Shown: positions 5,537 to 12,442, counted from the first letter of the stretch. The stretch: 14,262 nt of DNA from Verrucomicrobiota bacterium (GCA_019242435.1 JAFAVN010000167.1:1-14262), one strand, 5' to 3'. The notes: a model not told the origin generated them from the sequence alone. Numbers and translations: made by a program.

Positions 5537-5935
5537 CTACCAGACAACAGCCAATAATTCGCCGCCGACGTTTTCGCGCTTGGCTTGGCGCCCGGTCAAA
5601 ATTCCTCTGGAGGACGACAGAATAGAAATTCCCATCCCGCCCAGGACCCGCGGAACCTCGGCAGCGCCAACATACTTGCGTAGCCCGGGCTTACTTATTC
5701 GTTTCACGCCGGTCAGTGCCGGCGTGCGGTTAACAAATTTCATCGTCACCTTGATCACGCCCGGATGCGCATTGTGATCCACTTCGTACTCAGCAATGTA
5801 CCCTTCGTCTTTCAGGATCCGGGCGATTTCCTCTTTGATCTTCGAGTATGGCGCGGCCACATCCGCGCGGTGAGAGCGCGACGCATTCCGAAGCCTCGAT
5901 AGGAAGTCGGCGATAGGATCAGTCAATGTACTCAT
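5537..5935 (-). CDS. rpsH: 30S ribosomal protein S8
   Basis: S8 is a primary 16S rRNA binder and early assembly factor of the small-subunit platform; in enterobacteria it also represses its own operon. The 132-residue product begins MSTLTDPIADFLSRLRNAS. It keeps the C-terminal block GISILSSSRGILTGRQAKRENVGGELLAVVW (in part at residues 102-132), whose Ser-Ser/Thr segment contacts rRNA. Length is ordinary. Only 3 nt separate it from rplE, leaving no room for rpsN (S14), which usually stands here. Confidence 0.97.
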   Translation of the reverse strand: MSTLTDPIADFLSRLRNASRSHRADVAAPYSKIKEEIARILKDEGYIAEYEVDHNAHPGVIKVTMKFVNRTPALTGVKRISKPGLRKYVGAAEVPRVLGGMGISILSSSRGILTGRQAKRENVGGELLAVVW

Positions 5936-5938
5936 ACT

Positions 5939-6514
5939 CTAGATTGCAGGCTCCTTCGCCTGTGCTTTACGATCACTGAACGGTACTCCGAGTTCGGCTA
6001 ACAAAGCTTTAGCCTCATCGTTCGTCTTAGCGGTCGTAACAATGGTGATATCGAAACCGATATTTCGCTTAATCTTATCCAGTTCGACCTCCGGGAAAAT
6101 GGTCTGGTCATGCACCCCAATGGTATAGTTCCCCTGGCCGTCAAAGGACTTGGGAGAAATCCCTCGAAAATCTCGGATACGCGGAAGCGCCATCCGGATG
6201 AAGCGGTCCAGGAACTCGTACATCCGGTCACCGCGTAAGGTGACTTTTGCACCGATCGTCTGTCCCTTGCGCAGCTTGAAATTGGAGATGCTCTTCTTGG
6301 CCTTGGTCTCGACCGCCCGCTGGCCGGTGATCAAAGCGATCTCGGCTTTAGCCTCTTCCAAAGCCTGTTTGGCTTCGCTCGACTGTGCCGATACACACGA
6401 ATTGATCACTACTTTTTCGACCCGCGGGACCTGAAACGGGTTCTTATACCCGAGCCGGCCTCGCAGCGCTGGAACCACGCGTTCTTTGTATTCTTTGTAA
6501 AGTTCAGATTCCAT
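5939..6514 (-). CDS. rplE: 50S ribosomal protein L5
   Basis: L5 binds 5S rRNA in the central protuberance and bridges to S13 and the P-site tRNA. The 191-residue product starts MESELYKEYKERVVPALRGR. It contains PRVEKVVINSCV, the rRNA-contacting segment TKAKKSISNFKLRKGQTIGA and the L5 core FLDRFIRMALPRIRDFRGIS, followed by the FPEVELDKI-type motif. About 10 residues of charged tail (SDRKAQAKEPAI) extend past the usual end. AGGAGG lies in the end of rplX, 13 nt before the ATG, a somewhat long spacing. It is 7 nt after rplX and 3 nt before rpsH. Confidence 0.97.
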   Translation of the reverse strand: MESELYKEYKERVVPALRGRLGYKNPFQVPRVEKVVINSCVSAQSSEAKQALEEAKAEIALITGQRAVETKAKKSISNFKLRKGQTIGAKVTLRGDRMYEFLDRFIRMALPRIRDFRGISPKSFDGQGNYTIGVHDQTIFPEVELDKIKRNIGFDITIVTTAKTNDEAKALLAELGVPFSDRKAQAKEPAI

Positions 6515-6521
6515 CGCCTAC

Positions 6522-6791
6522 TTACGCCTCCTTTGCCTTCTTTGCCCGTTTAGGGCGACCCTCGACGATCTTGACATTGGAAATATGGATTGGTCCTTCC
6601 CGAGTGACGATCGCCCCGTTCGGGTTGTCCTGAGACTTGCGAACGCTCTTCTTGATCAGACGCACCCCTTCAATCAGGACTTGTTGTTTTTTCGATAGCA
6701 CCTGCAGCACTTTCCCGGTCGCACCCCGGTGGTTGCCCGAGATTACTTGCACCTCATCACCTTTCTTAACGTGAAACCGCCGCTGGATCAT
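6522..6791 (-). CDS. rplX: 50S ribosomal protein L24
   Basis: L24 starts large-subunit assembly by binding the 5' domain of 23S rRNA and lies near the tunnel exit. The 89-residue product has a KOW motif (KKGDEVQVISGNHRGATGKV, residues 9-28). The conserved KKSVRKSQDNPNGAIVTREG and IHISNVKIV segments follow, ending in a Lys/Ala-rich tail. It is slightly shorter than E. coli L24 (104 residues) but within family range. Its ATG overlaps the rplN stop as ATGA (6788-6791), implying translational coupling. Confidence 0.97.
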   Translation of the reverse strand: MIQRRFHVKKGDEVQVISGNHRGATGKVLQVLSKKQQVLIEGVRLIKKSVRKSQDNPNGAIVTREGPIHISNVKIVEGRPKRAKKAKEA

Positions 6792-7153
6792 AACACCTCC
6801 GGCGCCAACGAGATGATCTTCATGAAATTCTTTTCCCGCAACTCGCGGGCTACCGGTCCAAAGATGCGGGTCCCTCGCGGATTAAGGTCCTTATCAATGA
6901 TCACAATCGCGTTGTTATCAAAACGCAGATAAGAGCCATCGTCCCGTTTCACGGGCTGCCTGGTGCGAACTACGACCGCCCGAACCACTTCGCCTTTCTT
7001 CACCGCACCGTTGGCGGACGCCTCCTTCACGTTACACGTGATCACGTCACCTACCGCTGCATAGAGCGTGGGTTTACCGATCACGCCGATCATGGTCGCC
7101 ATTCGCGCCCCGGTGTTGTCGGCTACATCCAGCCTGGATCGAATCTGAATCAT
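6788..7153 (-). CDS. rplN: 50S ribosomal protein L14
   Basis: L14 lies at the subunit interface beside L19 and L3 and is the docking site of the silencing factor RsfS. The 121-residue product, close to the usual 122-123, begins MIQIRSRLDVADNTGARMAT. It contains the L14 signature region GDVITCNVKEASANGAVKKG and NPRGTRIFGPVARELRE near the end. A strong Shine-Dalgarno (AGGAGAAG) overlapping the rpsQ stop precedes the ATG at 7153. It is 9 nt after rpsQ and overlaps rplX by 4 nt. Confidence 0.98.
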   Translation of the reverse strand: MIQIRSRLDVADNTGARMATMIGVIGKPTLYAAVGDVITCNVKEASANGAVKKGEVVRAVVVRTRQPVKRDDGSYLRFDNNAIVIIDKDLNPRGTRIFGPVARELREKNFMKIISLAPEVL

Positions 7154-7162
7154 TGGCTTCTC

Positions 7163-7483
7163 CTAATGCTTTAAGATTTCAACGAGTTGCCAACGCTTCA
7201 GCCGGCTGAGAGGTCGAGTCTCTTCGATCCGCACCAAATCTCCGATAGCACAGGTGTTCTCGGCATCGTGCGCGTAGAGTTTTTTCGTGCGTTTGACGAT
7301 CTTCCCAAACTTCGGATGCGGTACTCGGCGTACCACCGCTACAACGATGGTCTTATCCATTTTATTGGAGACCACCTGACCGACTCTCGTTTTCCGAAGG
7401 TGCCGCTTCGGAACATCAGACTGCTGCGCCTGCGGTGCAGGTGCCGTGGCAGTACCTTCATTTGTTACAGTCTCTTCACTCAT
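7163..7483 (-). CDS. rpsQ: 30S ribosomal protein S17 with N-terminal extension
   Basis: S17 is a primary 16S rRNA binder in the body of the small subunit. The OB-fold core starts near residue 33 with VGQVVSNKMDKTIVVAVVRR, followed by HPKFGKIVKRTKKLYAHD and the signature IGDLVRIEETRPLSRLKRW. About 25 residues precede the core (MSEETVTNEGTATAPAPQAQ onward), acidic then Ala/Pro/Gln-rich and probably disordered. E. coli S17 totals 84 residues against 106 here. The ATG at 7483 is the only sensible start in the upstream part, so the extension looks real. No clear Shine-Dalgarno is seen in the 35-nt gap after rpmC. Confidence 0.96.
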   Translation of the reverse strand: MSEETVTNEGTATAPAPQAQQSDVPKRHLRKTRVGQVVSNKMDKTIVVAVVRRVPHPKFGKIVKRTKKLYAHDAENTCAIGDLVRIEETRPLSRLKRWQLVEILKH

Positions 7484-7518
7484 GTCTGATTCTTTTACGG
7501 ACGATGCCCGCCGGGCAG

Positions 7519-7728
7519 CTAACTGAGCGCCGCCTTCCGTGCTCGTTCGGCTAAAATAGTTTCAATTTGCGCAACCTCGCGGCGATTGCTGCGAAGCACG
7601 CTTGGTTTTTCCAGCGAGCCCGACTGTTGCTGGAGACGCAGATTGAAAATCTCCTTTCGCAATTCGTATCGGCGGCCGTATAGCTCCTCGTTACTCAGTT
7701 CTCTTAATTCTTTAACCTTCCGTTTCAT
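7519..7728 (-). CDS. rpmC: 50S ribosomal protein L29
   Basis: L29 is a small helical protein at the polypeptide exit tunnel, next to L23, where signal recognition particle and trigger factor dock. The 69-residue product reads as two helices: MKRKVKELRELSNEELYGRR opens the first, and LRLQQQSGSLEKPSVLRSNR spans the turn. The frame remains open to 7779, but those extra 17 codons overlap rplP and lack homology. GGGAG at 7737-7741 is 8 nt before the ATG at 7728, so that start is preferred. It is 16 nt after rplP. Confidence 0.95.
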   Translation of the reverse strand: MKRKVKELRELSNEELYGRRYELRKEIFNLRLQQQSGSLEKPSVLRSNRREVAQIETILAERARKAALS

Positions 7729-7736
7729 GGCGCCAG

Positions 7737-7741
7737 CTCCC
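7737..7741 (-). promoter_or_regulatory. Shine-Dalgarno deciding the rpmC start
   Basis: GGGAG on the minus strand, 8 nt before the ATG at 7728. It supports a 69-residue L29 rather than the 86-residue open frame that overlaps rplP. Confidence 0.7.
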
Positions 7742-7744
7742 AAT

Positions 7745-8173
7745 TTAAGTCGTCGCTGCCGCGCGTTGGCGGGCAACAAATCGGGTCCGGATCGGCAATT
7801 TAGTAGCCGCCAGGCGGAGAGATTCTCGTGCCACTGATTCCGGTACTCCGTCTAATTCGAAAAGGATATTGCCTGGCCGCACCACGGCTACCCAGAACTC
7901 CGGGTTGCCCTTTCCTTTACCCATTCGGGTTTCCGGCGGCCGCTTGGTGATGGATTTATCCGGGAAGATTTTGATCCATAGCTTCCCTTTGCGTTTCATG
8001 TTGCGCGTGAGTGCAACGCGAGCCGCCTCGATCTGAGTATTAGTAATCCAGGCTCGTTCGAGGGTTTGCAGCGCATATTCTCCAAAGGCGATGGAAACGT
8101 TCCGGGTCGCGTTACCTGAGCGATTACCTCGCTGGTACTTACGATATTTGACTCTCTTCGGTAGTAACGGCAT
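7745..8173 (-). CDS. rplP: 50S ribosomal protein L16
   Basis: L16 organises the A-site side of the peptidyl transferase centre and contacts the tRNA elbow. The 142-residue product begins MPLLPKRVKYRKYQRGNRSG and carries the conserved block KPPETRMGKGKGNPEFWVAV. The Arg before MGKGKG corresponds to the position hydroxylated in E. coli L16. It continues into RPGNILFELDGV and ends LPIRTRFVARQ. Length is close to normal (136 in E. coli). GAGGAAAGGGG precedes the ATG at 8173. It lies 18 nt after rpsC. Confidence 0.97.
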   Translation of the reverse strand: MPLLPKRVKYRKYQRGNRSGNATRNVSIAFGEYALQTLERAWITNTQIEAARVALTRNMKRKGKLWIKIFPDKSITKRPPETRMGKGKGNPEFWVAVVRPGNILFELDGVPESVARESLRLAATKLPIRTRFVARQRAAATT

Positions 8174-8191
8174 GGAATTCCCCTTTCCTCG

Positions 8192-8884
8192 TTAGGCTGC
8201 GCCCGGCGCGGATCTTTCCGGTTTGTTCGACTTGCGTTGATCGGGCTGCTGCTCGGTAGCAGTTTCTGCCTTACAGATCCAACACTTAACTCCGATCTTT
8301 CCGTAGACTGTGTTCGCCTCGGCAAAGCCGTAATCAATTGGCGTCCGGAGGGTATGCAGCGGGATCTTGCCTTCGCGGTACCACTCTGCTCGCGAGATCT
8401 CCGCACCGCCTAGACGCCCTGCGCATCTGATCTTAATTCCGAGCGCACCGAAATCGCGAGTGGTTTGCACCGCCTTCTTCATGGCACGTCGAAAGGAAAT
8501 TCGGCGTTCAATCTGCAAGGCAACATTTTCCGCCACTAATTGAGCGTCCAGCTCGGGCGTCTTGATCTCTTGAATGTCGATCTTGACCTGTTTACCACCG
8601 GACATCCGCGTGATCTCTTCGGTCATCCGTTCAATCTCAGCGCCTTTTCGTCCAATCACGATACCGGGTCGCGCCGTGAAAATCGTCACCCGGATACTGT
8701 TCCAGGCTCGTTCAATCAGGACTTTTGAAACTGCCGCCAGGGCCAGCTTTTGTTTCACATACCGGCGAATGCGTAAGTCGGCGTGCAAGAACTCCGGAAA
8801 TTCTTTCGGAGAGGCATACCAGCGGGACCGCCAGTCCTTATTCAGAACCAGGCGAAACCCAATCGGATTAACTTTCTGTCCCAT
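8192..8884 (-). CDS. rpsC: 30S ribosomal protein S3
   Basis: S3 forms part of the mRNA entry channel with S4 and S5 and takes part in mRNA unwinding. The 230-residue product has the N-terminal segment MGQKVNPIGFRLVLNKDWRS and a type II KH domain with the loop GRKG at 78-81. The C-terminal domain has GIKIRCAGRLGGAEISRAEW and IPLHTLRTPIDYGFAEA. The end of the fold reads GVKCWICKAE, with Cys201 and Cys204 where valine and tyrosine/phenylalanine are more usual. A short hydrophilic tail follows. AAGGAAG precedes the ATG, and rplV ends 3 nt upstream. Confidence 0.97.
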   Translation of the reverse strand: MGQKVNPIGFRLVLNKDWRSRWYASPKEFPEFLHADLRIRRYVKQKLALAAVSKVLIERAWNSIRVTIFTARPGIVIGRKGAEIERMTEEITRMSGGKQVKIDIQEIKTPELDAQLVAENVALQIERRISFRRAMKKAVQTTRDFGALGIKIRCAGRLGGAEISRAEWYREGKIPLHTLRTPIDYGFAEANTVYGKIGVKCWICKAETATEQQPDQRKSNKPERSAPGAA

Positions 8885-8887
8885 AAA

Positions 8888-9415
8888 TTAGTCTTCCTTT
8901 TCAGCTGTCGGCTGGGCTGCAGGAGCCGGCTCGGTTCCGGAAGGTGCTGACTTCTTGGTTGCGGTCTTGACTGATCTGCGGCGAGCAGTTGTCTTAGCTG
9001 CCTGGACCTTTGATTGATCAGCCGCTTCAGCCGGTTCAGCAGCGCGCCCTTTCTTTCTCGCACCATCGCGGGCAGCCGGCGCCAACTCATCTGCTAAAAC
9101 GATACGAATATGACTCGTTCGCTTCCGTAACGGACTGGCGCTACCTCGGGCTCTCGCCCGAAAGCGTTTCAAGGTCGGCCCTTCGCCGACTACCGCTTCT
9201 TTCACTAACAAGGTATCCACTTTCAGGTCCGCGTTGTTCTCCGCATTAGCGATGGCGCTTCGCAATGTTTTGCGCACCATCACGGCAGCCTTCTTTGGAC
9301 TGAACGTGAGCAAGTCGAGGGCATCTGAGGCTGAGCGGCCCTGGATTTCGCGAGTCACTTCACGCGCTTTAAAAGCGGATATACGAGCGTAGCGGTAAGT
9401 CGACGTAACTTCCAT
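8888..9415 (-). CDS. rplV: 50S ribosomal protein L22 with long C-terminal tail
   Basis: L22 contacts all 23S rRNA domains; its beta-hairpin lines the nascent peptide tunnel. Residues 1-109 form the usual L22 domain: TYRYARISAFKAREVTREIQ at the start, the helix AAVMVRKTLRSAIANAENN, and the tunnel hairpin FRARARGSASPLRKRTSHI (85-103). About 65 further residues are Ala/Lys/Pro/Glu-rich and probably disordered. E. coli L22 is 110 residues, so this one is 175. The frame could start at a TTG at 9430. GGGAG at 9424-9428 lies 8 nt before the ATG at 9415 and would itself fall inside the longer version, so the ATG is preferred. It lies 15 nt after rpsS. Confidence 0.95.
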   Translation of the reverse strand: MEVTSTYRYARISAFKAREVTREIQGRSASDALDLLTFSPKKAAVMVRKTLRSAIANAENNADLKVDTLLVKEAVVGEGPTLKRFRARARGSASPLRKRTSHIRIVLADELAPAARDGARKKGRAAEPAEAADQSKVQAAKTTARRRSVKTATKKSAPSGTEPAPAAQPTAEKED

Positions 9416-9423
9416 TTTCAGTT

Positions 9424-9428
9424 CTCCC
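9424..9428 (-). promoter_or_regulatory. Shine-Dalgarno deciding the rplV start
   Basis: GGGAG on the minus strand, 8 nt before the ATG at 9415. This argues against the TTG at 9428-9430, which overlaps this site. Confidence 0.75.
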
Positions 9429-9430
9429 AA

Positions 9431-9709
9431 CTACTTCGTCACCTTAGCCGTGTGAGCACCATGTTTCTTGAACTGGCGCGTCGGCGAGAATTCTCCCAGT
9501 TTATGTCCGACCATGTTTTCAGTTATGAACACGGAGTTAAAAATCTTCCCGTTGTGCACCAGAAAAGTATGGCCAACGAAGTCCGGTGTAATCATCGACC
9601 GGCGGGACCAGGTCTTAATTGGTTTCTTCGATCCGCCTCCACTCATCTTCTCAATTTTTTCGAGGAGTTTGGGCTCGACGAAGGGACCTTTCTTTAAGGA
9701 TCTACCCAT
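9431..9709 (-). CDS. rpsS: 30S ribosomal protein S19
   Basis: S19 forms a head complex with S13 and contacts the A-site finger bridge. The 92-residue product has the canonical length and begins MGRSLKKGPFVEPKLLEKI. It contains IKTWSRRSMITPDFVGHTF and the family signature around VTENMVGHKLGEFSPTR (in this protein ITENMVGHKLGEFSPTR, residues 62-78). It starts 2 nt after rplB and precedes rplV by 15 nt. Only a weak purine-rich stretch serves as Shine-Dalgarno, inside the rplB end. Confidence 0.98.
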   Translation of the reverse strand: MGRSLKKGPFVEPKLLEKIEKMSGGGSKKPIKTWSRRSMITPDFVGHTFLVHNGKIFNSVFITENMVGHKLGEFSPTRQFKKHGAHTAKVTK

Positions 9710-9711
9710 AC

Positions 9712-10563
9712 TTATTTCTTCTTACTCTTAGATTTGCGGCGTTCTACGATGAAGGCCTCGCTTGGGTGATGGTGGCGACGAGTCTTGAAGCCTTTGGCCA
9801 ACTGCCCCCACGGGCTAACTGGGTGATGACGGCCGCCGCCCCCCTTACTTTTACCTTGCCCCCCACCCATCGGGTGATCGATCGGGTTCATAACCATACC
9901 ACGGACATGCGGACGGCGACCCAGCCAGCGAGTCCGACCTGCCTTACCGCTCGAAACATTCATGTGGTCCGTGTTACCGACCTGGCCGATTGTGGCATAA
10001 GAGTTTTCGTGAATCCGCCGGATTTCCCCAGACGGCAACCGCACCAAAGCGTAGCCAGCTTCGCGGTTGTTCAATACCGCCTGTTGACCGGCGCTTCGAG
10101 CGATCTGGCCGCCGCGTCCCGGAATAAGTTCGAGATTATGAATCACTGTTCCTAAGGGGATGGCTTTCAACGGAAGCGCATTCCCGATATCGGGAGCAAC
10201 ATCGTCGCCGGCAATCACTTTTGCGCCGACCTGCAAGCCATTTGGCGCCAGGATGTAAGACTTTTCACCCGTCTGATATTTCAGCAAAGCTATCCGGGCC
10301 GACCGGTTCGGGTCGTACTCGATTGCTTCCACGGTTGCTTCCACACCACGGATCCGACGCTTAAAATCGATAATCCGGTACTTTTGCTTATGCCCACCGC
10401 CAATGTGGCGGGAGGTCAAGCGTCCCTGGTTGTTGCGGCCGCCGCTCTTCTTCAGGGTCTCAACCAGCGAGCGCTCCGGACCTTTCTTGGTAATTTCGTC
10501 GTAAGCAGGGGTCTGCTTAAATCGCTGGGCTGGGGTTAAAGGTCTAAAATTTCTTAGTGCCAT
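9712..10563 (-). CDS. rplB: 50S ribosomal protein L2
   Basis: L2 is essential for subunit joining and lies next to the peptidyl transferase centre. The 283-residue product starts MALRNFRPLTPAQRFKQTPA. It has the OB-fold and SH3-like RNA-binding domains (roughly 60-200), with GRNNQGRLTSRHIGGGHKQK at 42-61. The C-terminal loop carries RGMVMNPIDHPMGGGQG (221-237). His230 equals the functionally important His229 of E. coli L2. The next conserved His is replaced by Met232, a change I recall from other phyla. The C-terminus is Lys/Ser-rich. GGGAG precedes the ATG, and rplW ends 13 nt upstream. Confidence 0.98.
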   Translation of the reverse strand: MALRNFRPLTPAQRFKQTPAYDEITKKGPERSLVETLKKSGGRNNQGRLTSRHIGGGHKQKYRIIDFKRRIRGVEATVEAIEYDPNRSARIALLKYQTGEKSYILAPNGLQVGAKVIAGDDVAPDIGNALPLKAIPLGTVIHNLELIPGRGGQIARSAGQQAVLNNREAGYALVRLPSGEIRRIHENSYATIGQVGNTDHMNVSSGKAGRTRWLGRRPHVRGMVMNPIDHPMGGGQGKSKGGGGRHHPVSPWGQLAKGFKTRRHHHPSEAFIVERRKSKSKKK

Positions 10564-10576
10564 CGTCAGTTACTCC

Positions 10577-10861
10577 CTACGCCAGGTCGATCTTTTCCCC
10601 CTCGGCCAGTGTTACTACCGCCTTCTTCCAATGCGCTCGCCGGCCAAAGTCCGCCCGCCGTTCACGCTTCTTCTTACCCGCGTACTGGCTCGTATTGACG
10701 CGGAGAACTTTTTTTCCAAACAGCTTTTCGATCGCGTTTTTGATCTCAATCTTGTTGGCGTCCGTAGCGACCCGGAAGACATACTGATTATGATGTTCGC
10801 TGAGCAGGCTGGCCTTTTCGGTCAGGCGAATCGTTGAAATAATTTGGGTCGGTTCCTTCAT
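10577..10861 (-). CDS. rplW: 50S ribosomal protein L23
   Basis: L23 lies at the tunnel exit and is the main docking site of trigger factor and signal recognition particle. The 94-residue product has normal length. It contains IRLTEKASLLSEHHNQYVF near the start, the helix-strand segment TDANKIEIKNAIEKLFGKKV (33-52) and a lysine/arginine-rich loop KKKRERRADFGRRAHWKKA, followed by GEKIDLA. The ATG overlaps the rplD stop as ATGA (10858-10861), indicating coupled translation, and GGAGAGAG lies just upstream. Confidence 0.97.
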   Translation of the reverse strand: MKEPTQIISTIRLTEKASLLSEHHNQYVFRVATDANKIEIKNAIEKLFGKKVLRVNTSQYAGKKKRERRADFGRRAHWKKAVVTLAEGEKIDLA

Positions 10862-11466
10862 GCTACTCTCTCCGCGAGCTTGCTAAGGGCTTCTTTGGTA
10901 ACAATGATCTTGCGGTAGGCCAGCAACTGCTCGGCGTTGACTTGGGCGGCAGTGTTAAGCAGGACCGGACGCACATTCCTGGCAGCCTTGTATGTTTCCT
11001 CGCTATACTGGTCAGCGATTACCAAGACCCGTTCTTCTTCGGTCAGCGATTGGAGCAACTGAACCAGCTGTTTGGTCTTAGGCTCCTTGACCGCGATCTC
11101 CTCGGTAACCAGCACATCACCTTCAAGGATCCGCGAACTTAAAGCCTTTAAAAACGCCAGTTTCCTGACGTTTTTGGTCACCTTCTTCGAATAATCGCGA
11201 GGCTTAGGCCCAAACACCACTCCACCACCAGTCCAGACCGGGGATGAAGTGTATCCGGCTCGGGCGCGGCCGGTTCCCTTTTGCCGCCACGGTTTTTTAC
11301 CCGAAGCGGTTACCTCAGCTTTAGTTTTGGTATTGGCAGTACCGCTGCGGCGGTTCGCCCGCAGGGCCACCACCACATCGTGAACCGCTTGCGTGCCCCG
11401 CCCATTTTCGATGACCGAAATGTTCGCTTCCTTCGCCGCCTGGACCGTAAGAACAGTCGCACTCAT
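10858..11466 (-). CDS. rplD: 50S ribosomal protein L4
   Basis: L4 helps line the polypeptide tunnel; in E. coli it also represses the S10 operon. The 202-residue product has an N-terminal globular part, the extended tunnel loop at about 44-92 and a C-terminal Rossmann-like globular domain (VLVTEEIAVKEPKTKQLVQL; VLVIADQYSEE). The loop includes SGKKPWRQKGTGRARAGYTS and GGGVVFGPKPRDY. Length is ordinary. ATGA overlaps join it to rplC upstream (11463-11466) and rplW downstream. No leader resembling the E. coli L4 control site is visible, since rpsJ follows fusA directly. Confidence 0.97.
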   Translation of the reverse strand: MSATVLTVQAAKEANISVIENGRGTQAVHDVVVALRANRRSGTANTKTKAEVTASGKKPWRQKGTGRARAGYTSSPVWTGGGVVFGPKPRDYSKKVTKNVRKLAFLKALSSRILEGDVLVTEEIAVKEPKTKQLVQLLQSLTEEERVLVIADQYSEETYKAARNVRPVLLNTAAQVNAEQLLAYRKIIVTKEALSKLAERVA

Positions 11467-12113
11467 TTCTGCTTAGCCTCGCTCGGTTTCTTTTTGGCAG
11501 GCCGCACCACCACGTAGCTGCCGTTGGCGCCCGGCACCGCGCCGGAAACCAAAAGCACGTTGTCGTCGCTCCTGACCTGGACCACACGCAAATTCTGTAC
11601 CGTAACCCGGTCGTCTCCAAGATGGCCTGGCATTCCCATGTTTTTCCAGATCCGCCCTGGCGTAGACCGGTTGCCAATAGCACCGTTTCGGCGATGGGTC
11701 TTCGAGCCGTGGGCCGCCGGCTGACCGGCAAAGCCGTGTTTCTTCACGACCCCTTGGAAACCCTTGCCTTTGGATTGCCCGATAATGTCCACGAATTCGC
11801 CTGGTTCAAACTGGCTGACGCCAAGATCAATCTTCGCGCCGGCTTCAACGCCGTCCGGCAACCGGAATTCCCGCAACAGCTTCTTCGGCTCGACCGCTGC
11901 CTTTTTAAAATGGCCGAGCTCGGCTTTGTTCAGGCGCGATTCTTTCTGAGCGTCAAAACCCACTTGAATCGCGCTGTACCCTTCTTTCTCCGCGGTCTTG
12001 ATCTGCACCAGCGAATTACCGCCAGCCTCAATCACCGTGACCGGCGTCACCTTCCCATTTGAGTCATAGACTCGGGTCATCCCGACCTTTCGTCCTAAAA
12101 GTCCTATCTTCAT
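11463..12113 (-). CDS. rplC: 50S ribosomal protein L3
   Basis: L3 starts large-subunit assembly and sends a loop to the peptidyl transferase centre. The 216-residue product begins MKIGLLGRKVGMTRVYDSNG. It contains VDIIGQSKGKGFQGVVKKHG (108-127) and the central loop HGSKTHRRNGAIGNRSTPGR (135-154), then NMGMPGHLGDDRVTVQNLRV. The position matching the methylated Gln150 of E. coli L3 is Ser150 here, so PrmB-type methylation of that residue cannot occur. The C-terminus has a short Lys-rich tail. It lies 17 nt after rpsJ and overlaps rplD by 4 nt. Confidence 0.97.
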   Translation of the reverse strand: MKIGLLGRKVGMTRVYDSNGKVTPVTVIEAGGNSLVQIKTAEKEGYSAIQVGFDAQKESRLNKAELGHFKKAAVEPKKLLREFRLPDGVEAGAKIDLGVSQFEPGEFVDIIGQSKGKGFQGVVKKHGFAGQPAAHGSKTHRRNGAIGNRSTPGRIWKNMGMPGHLGDDRVTVQNLRVVQVRSDDNVLLVSGAVPGANGSYVVVRPAKKKPSEAKQK

Positions 12114-12130
12114 GCTGGTGCGTTCTAACC

Positions 12131-12442
12131 TCAGATTTTAATGGTGATGTCGACACCGGCCGGAAGGTTCAGCTTCCGTAACTCGTCTACGGTCTTTGCC
12201 GTCGGCTCGATAATGTCCAGCAGCCGCTTGTGCGTCCGCATCTCGAATTGGTCCATCGACTTCTTATCGACGTGAGGCGAACGGTTCACAGTGAACTTCT
12301 CGATCTTAGTCGGAAGTGGAATTGGACCCGCGACTTTGGCTCCGGTTCGTTTCGCCGTCTCTACAATTTCAACGGCAGATTGATCGAGCATTCGGTAATC
12401 GAAGCCTTTAAGTCGGATGCGAATACGTTGACCGTTTGCCAT
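12131..12442 (-). CDS. rpsJ: 30S ribosomal protein S10 (NusE)
   Basis: S10 is a head protein of the small subunit. Free of the ribosome, it acts as NusE in transcription antitermination with NusB, linking NusG to the ribosome. The 103-residue product has exactly the common length. It begins MANGQRIRIRLKGFDYRMLD and has the conserved GPIPLPTKIEKFTVNRSPHV loop (39-58). The motif RTHKRLLDIIEPTAKTVDEL follows, ending in LNLPAGVDITIKI. AAAGGATC precedes the ATG by about 8 nt. It starts only 2 nt after fusA, so the str and S10 operons are joined here without tuf. Confidence 0.98.
   Translation of the reverse strand: MANGQRIRIRLKGFDYRMLDQSAVEIVETAKRTGAKVAGPIPLPTKIEKFTVNRSPHVDKKSMDQFEMRTHKRLLDIIEPTAKTVDELRKLNLPAGVDITIKI

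Noticed and set aside
7505..7520. GCCCGGCGGGC hairpin in the rpmC-rpsQ gap
   Set aside because: Only four pairs with a 3-nt loop and no U-tract; too small to call a terminator or control site.
7729..7779. 17-codon N-terminal extension of L29
   Set aside because: It overlaps rplP, has no homology, and GGGAG lies before the internal ATG at 7728.
9416..9430. TTG start for L22, five codons earlier
   Set aside because: The TTG overlaps the GGGAG that serves as ribosome binding site for the ATG at 9415.
10560..10580. Possible autoregulatory leader sites for L4 or S8 of the E. coli type
   Set aside because: All gaps in the S10 and early spc region are 35 nt or less, and no recognisable rRNA-mimic structure could be drawn.
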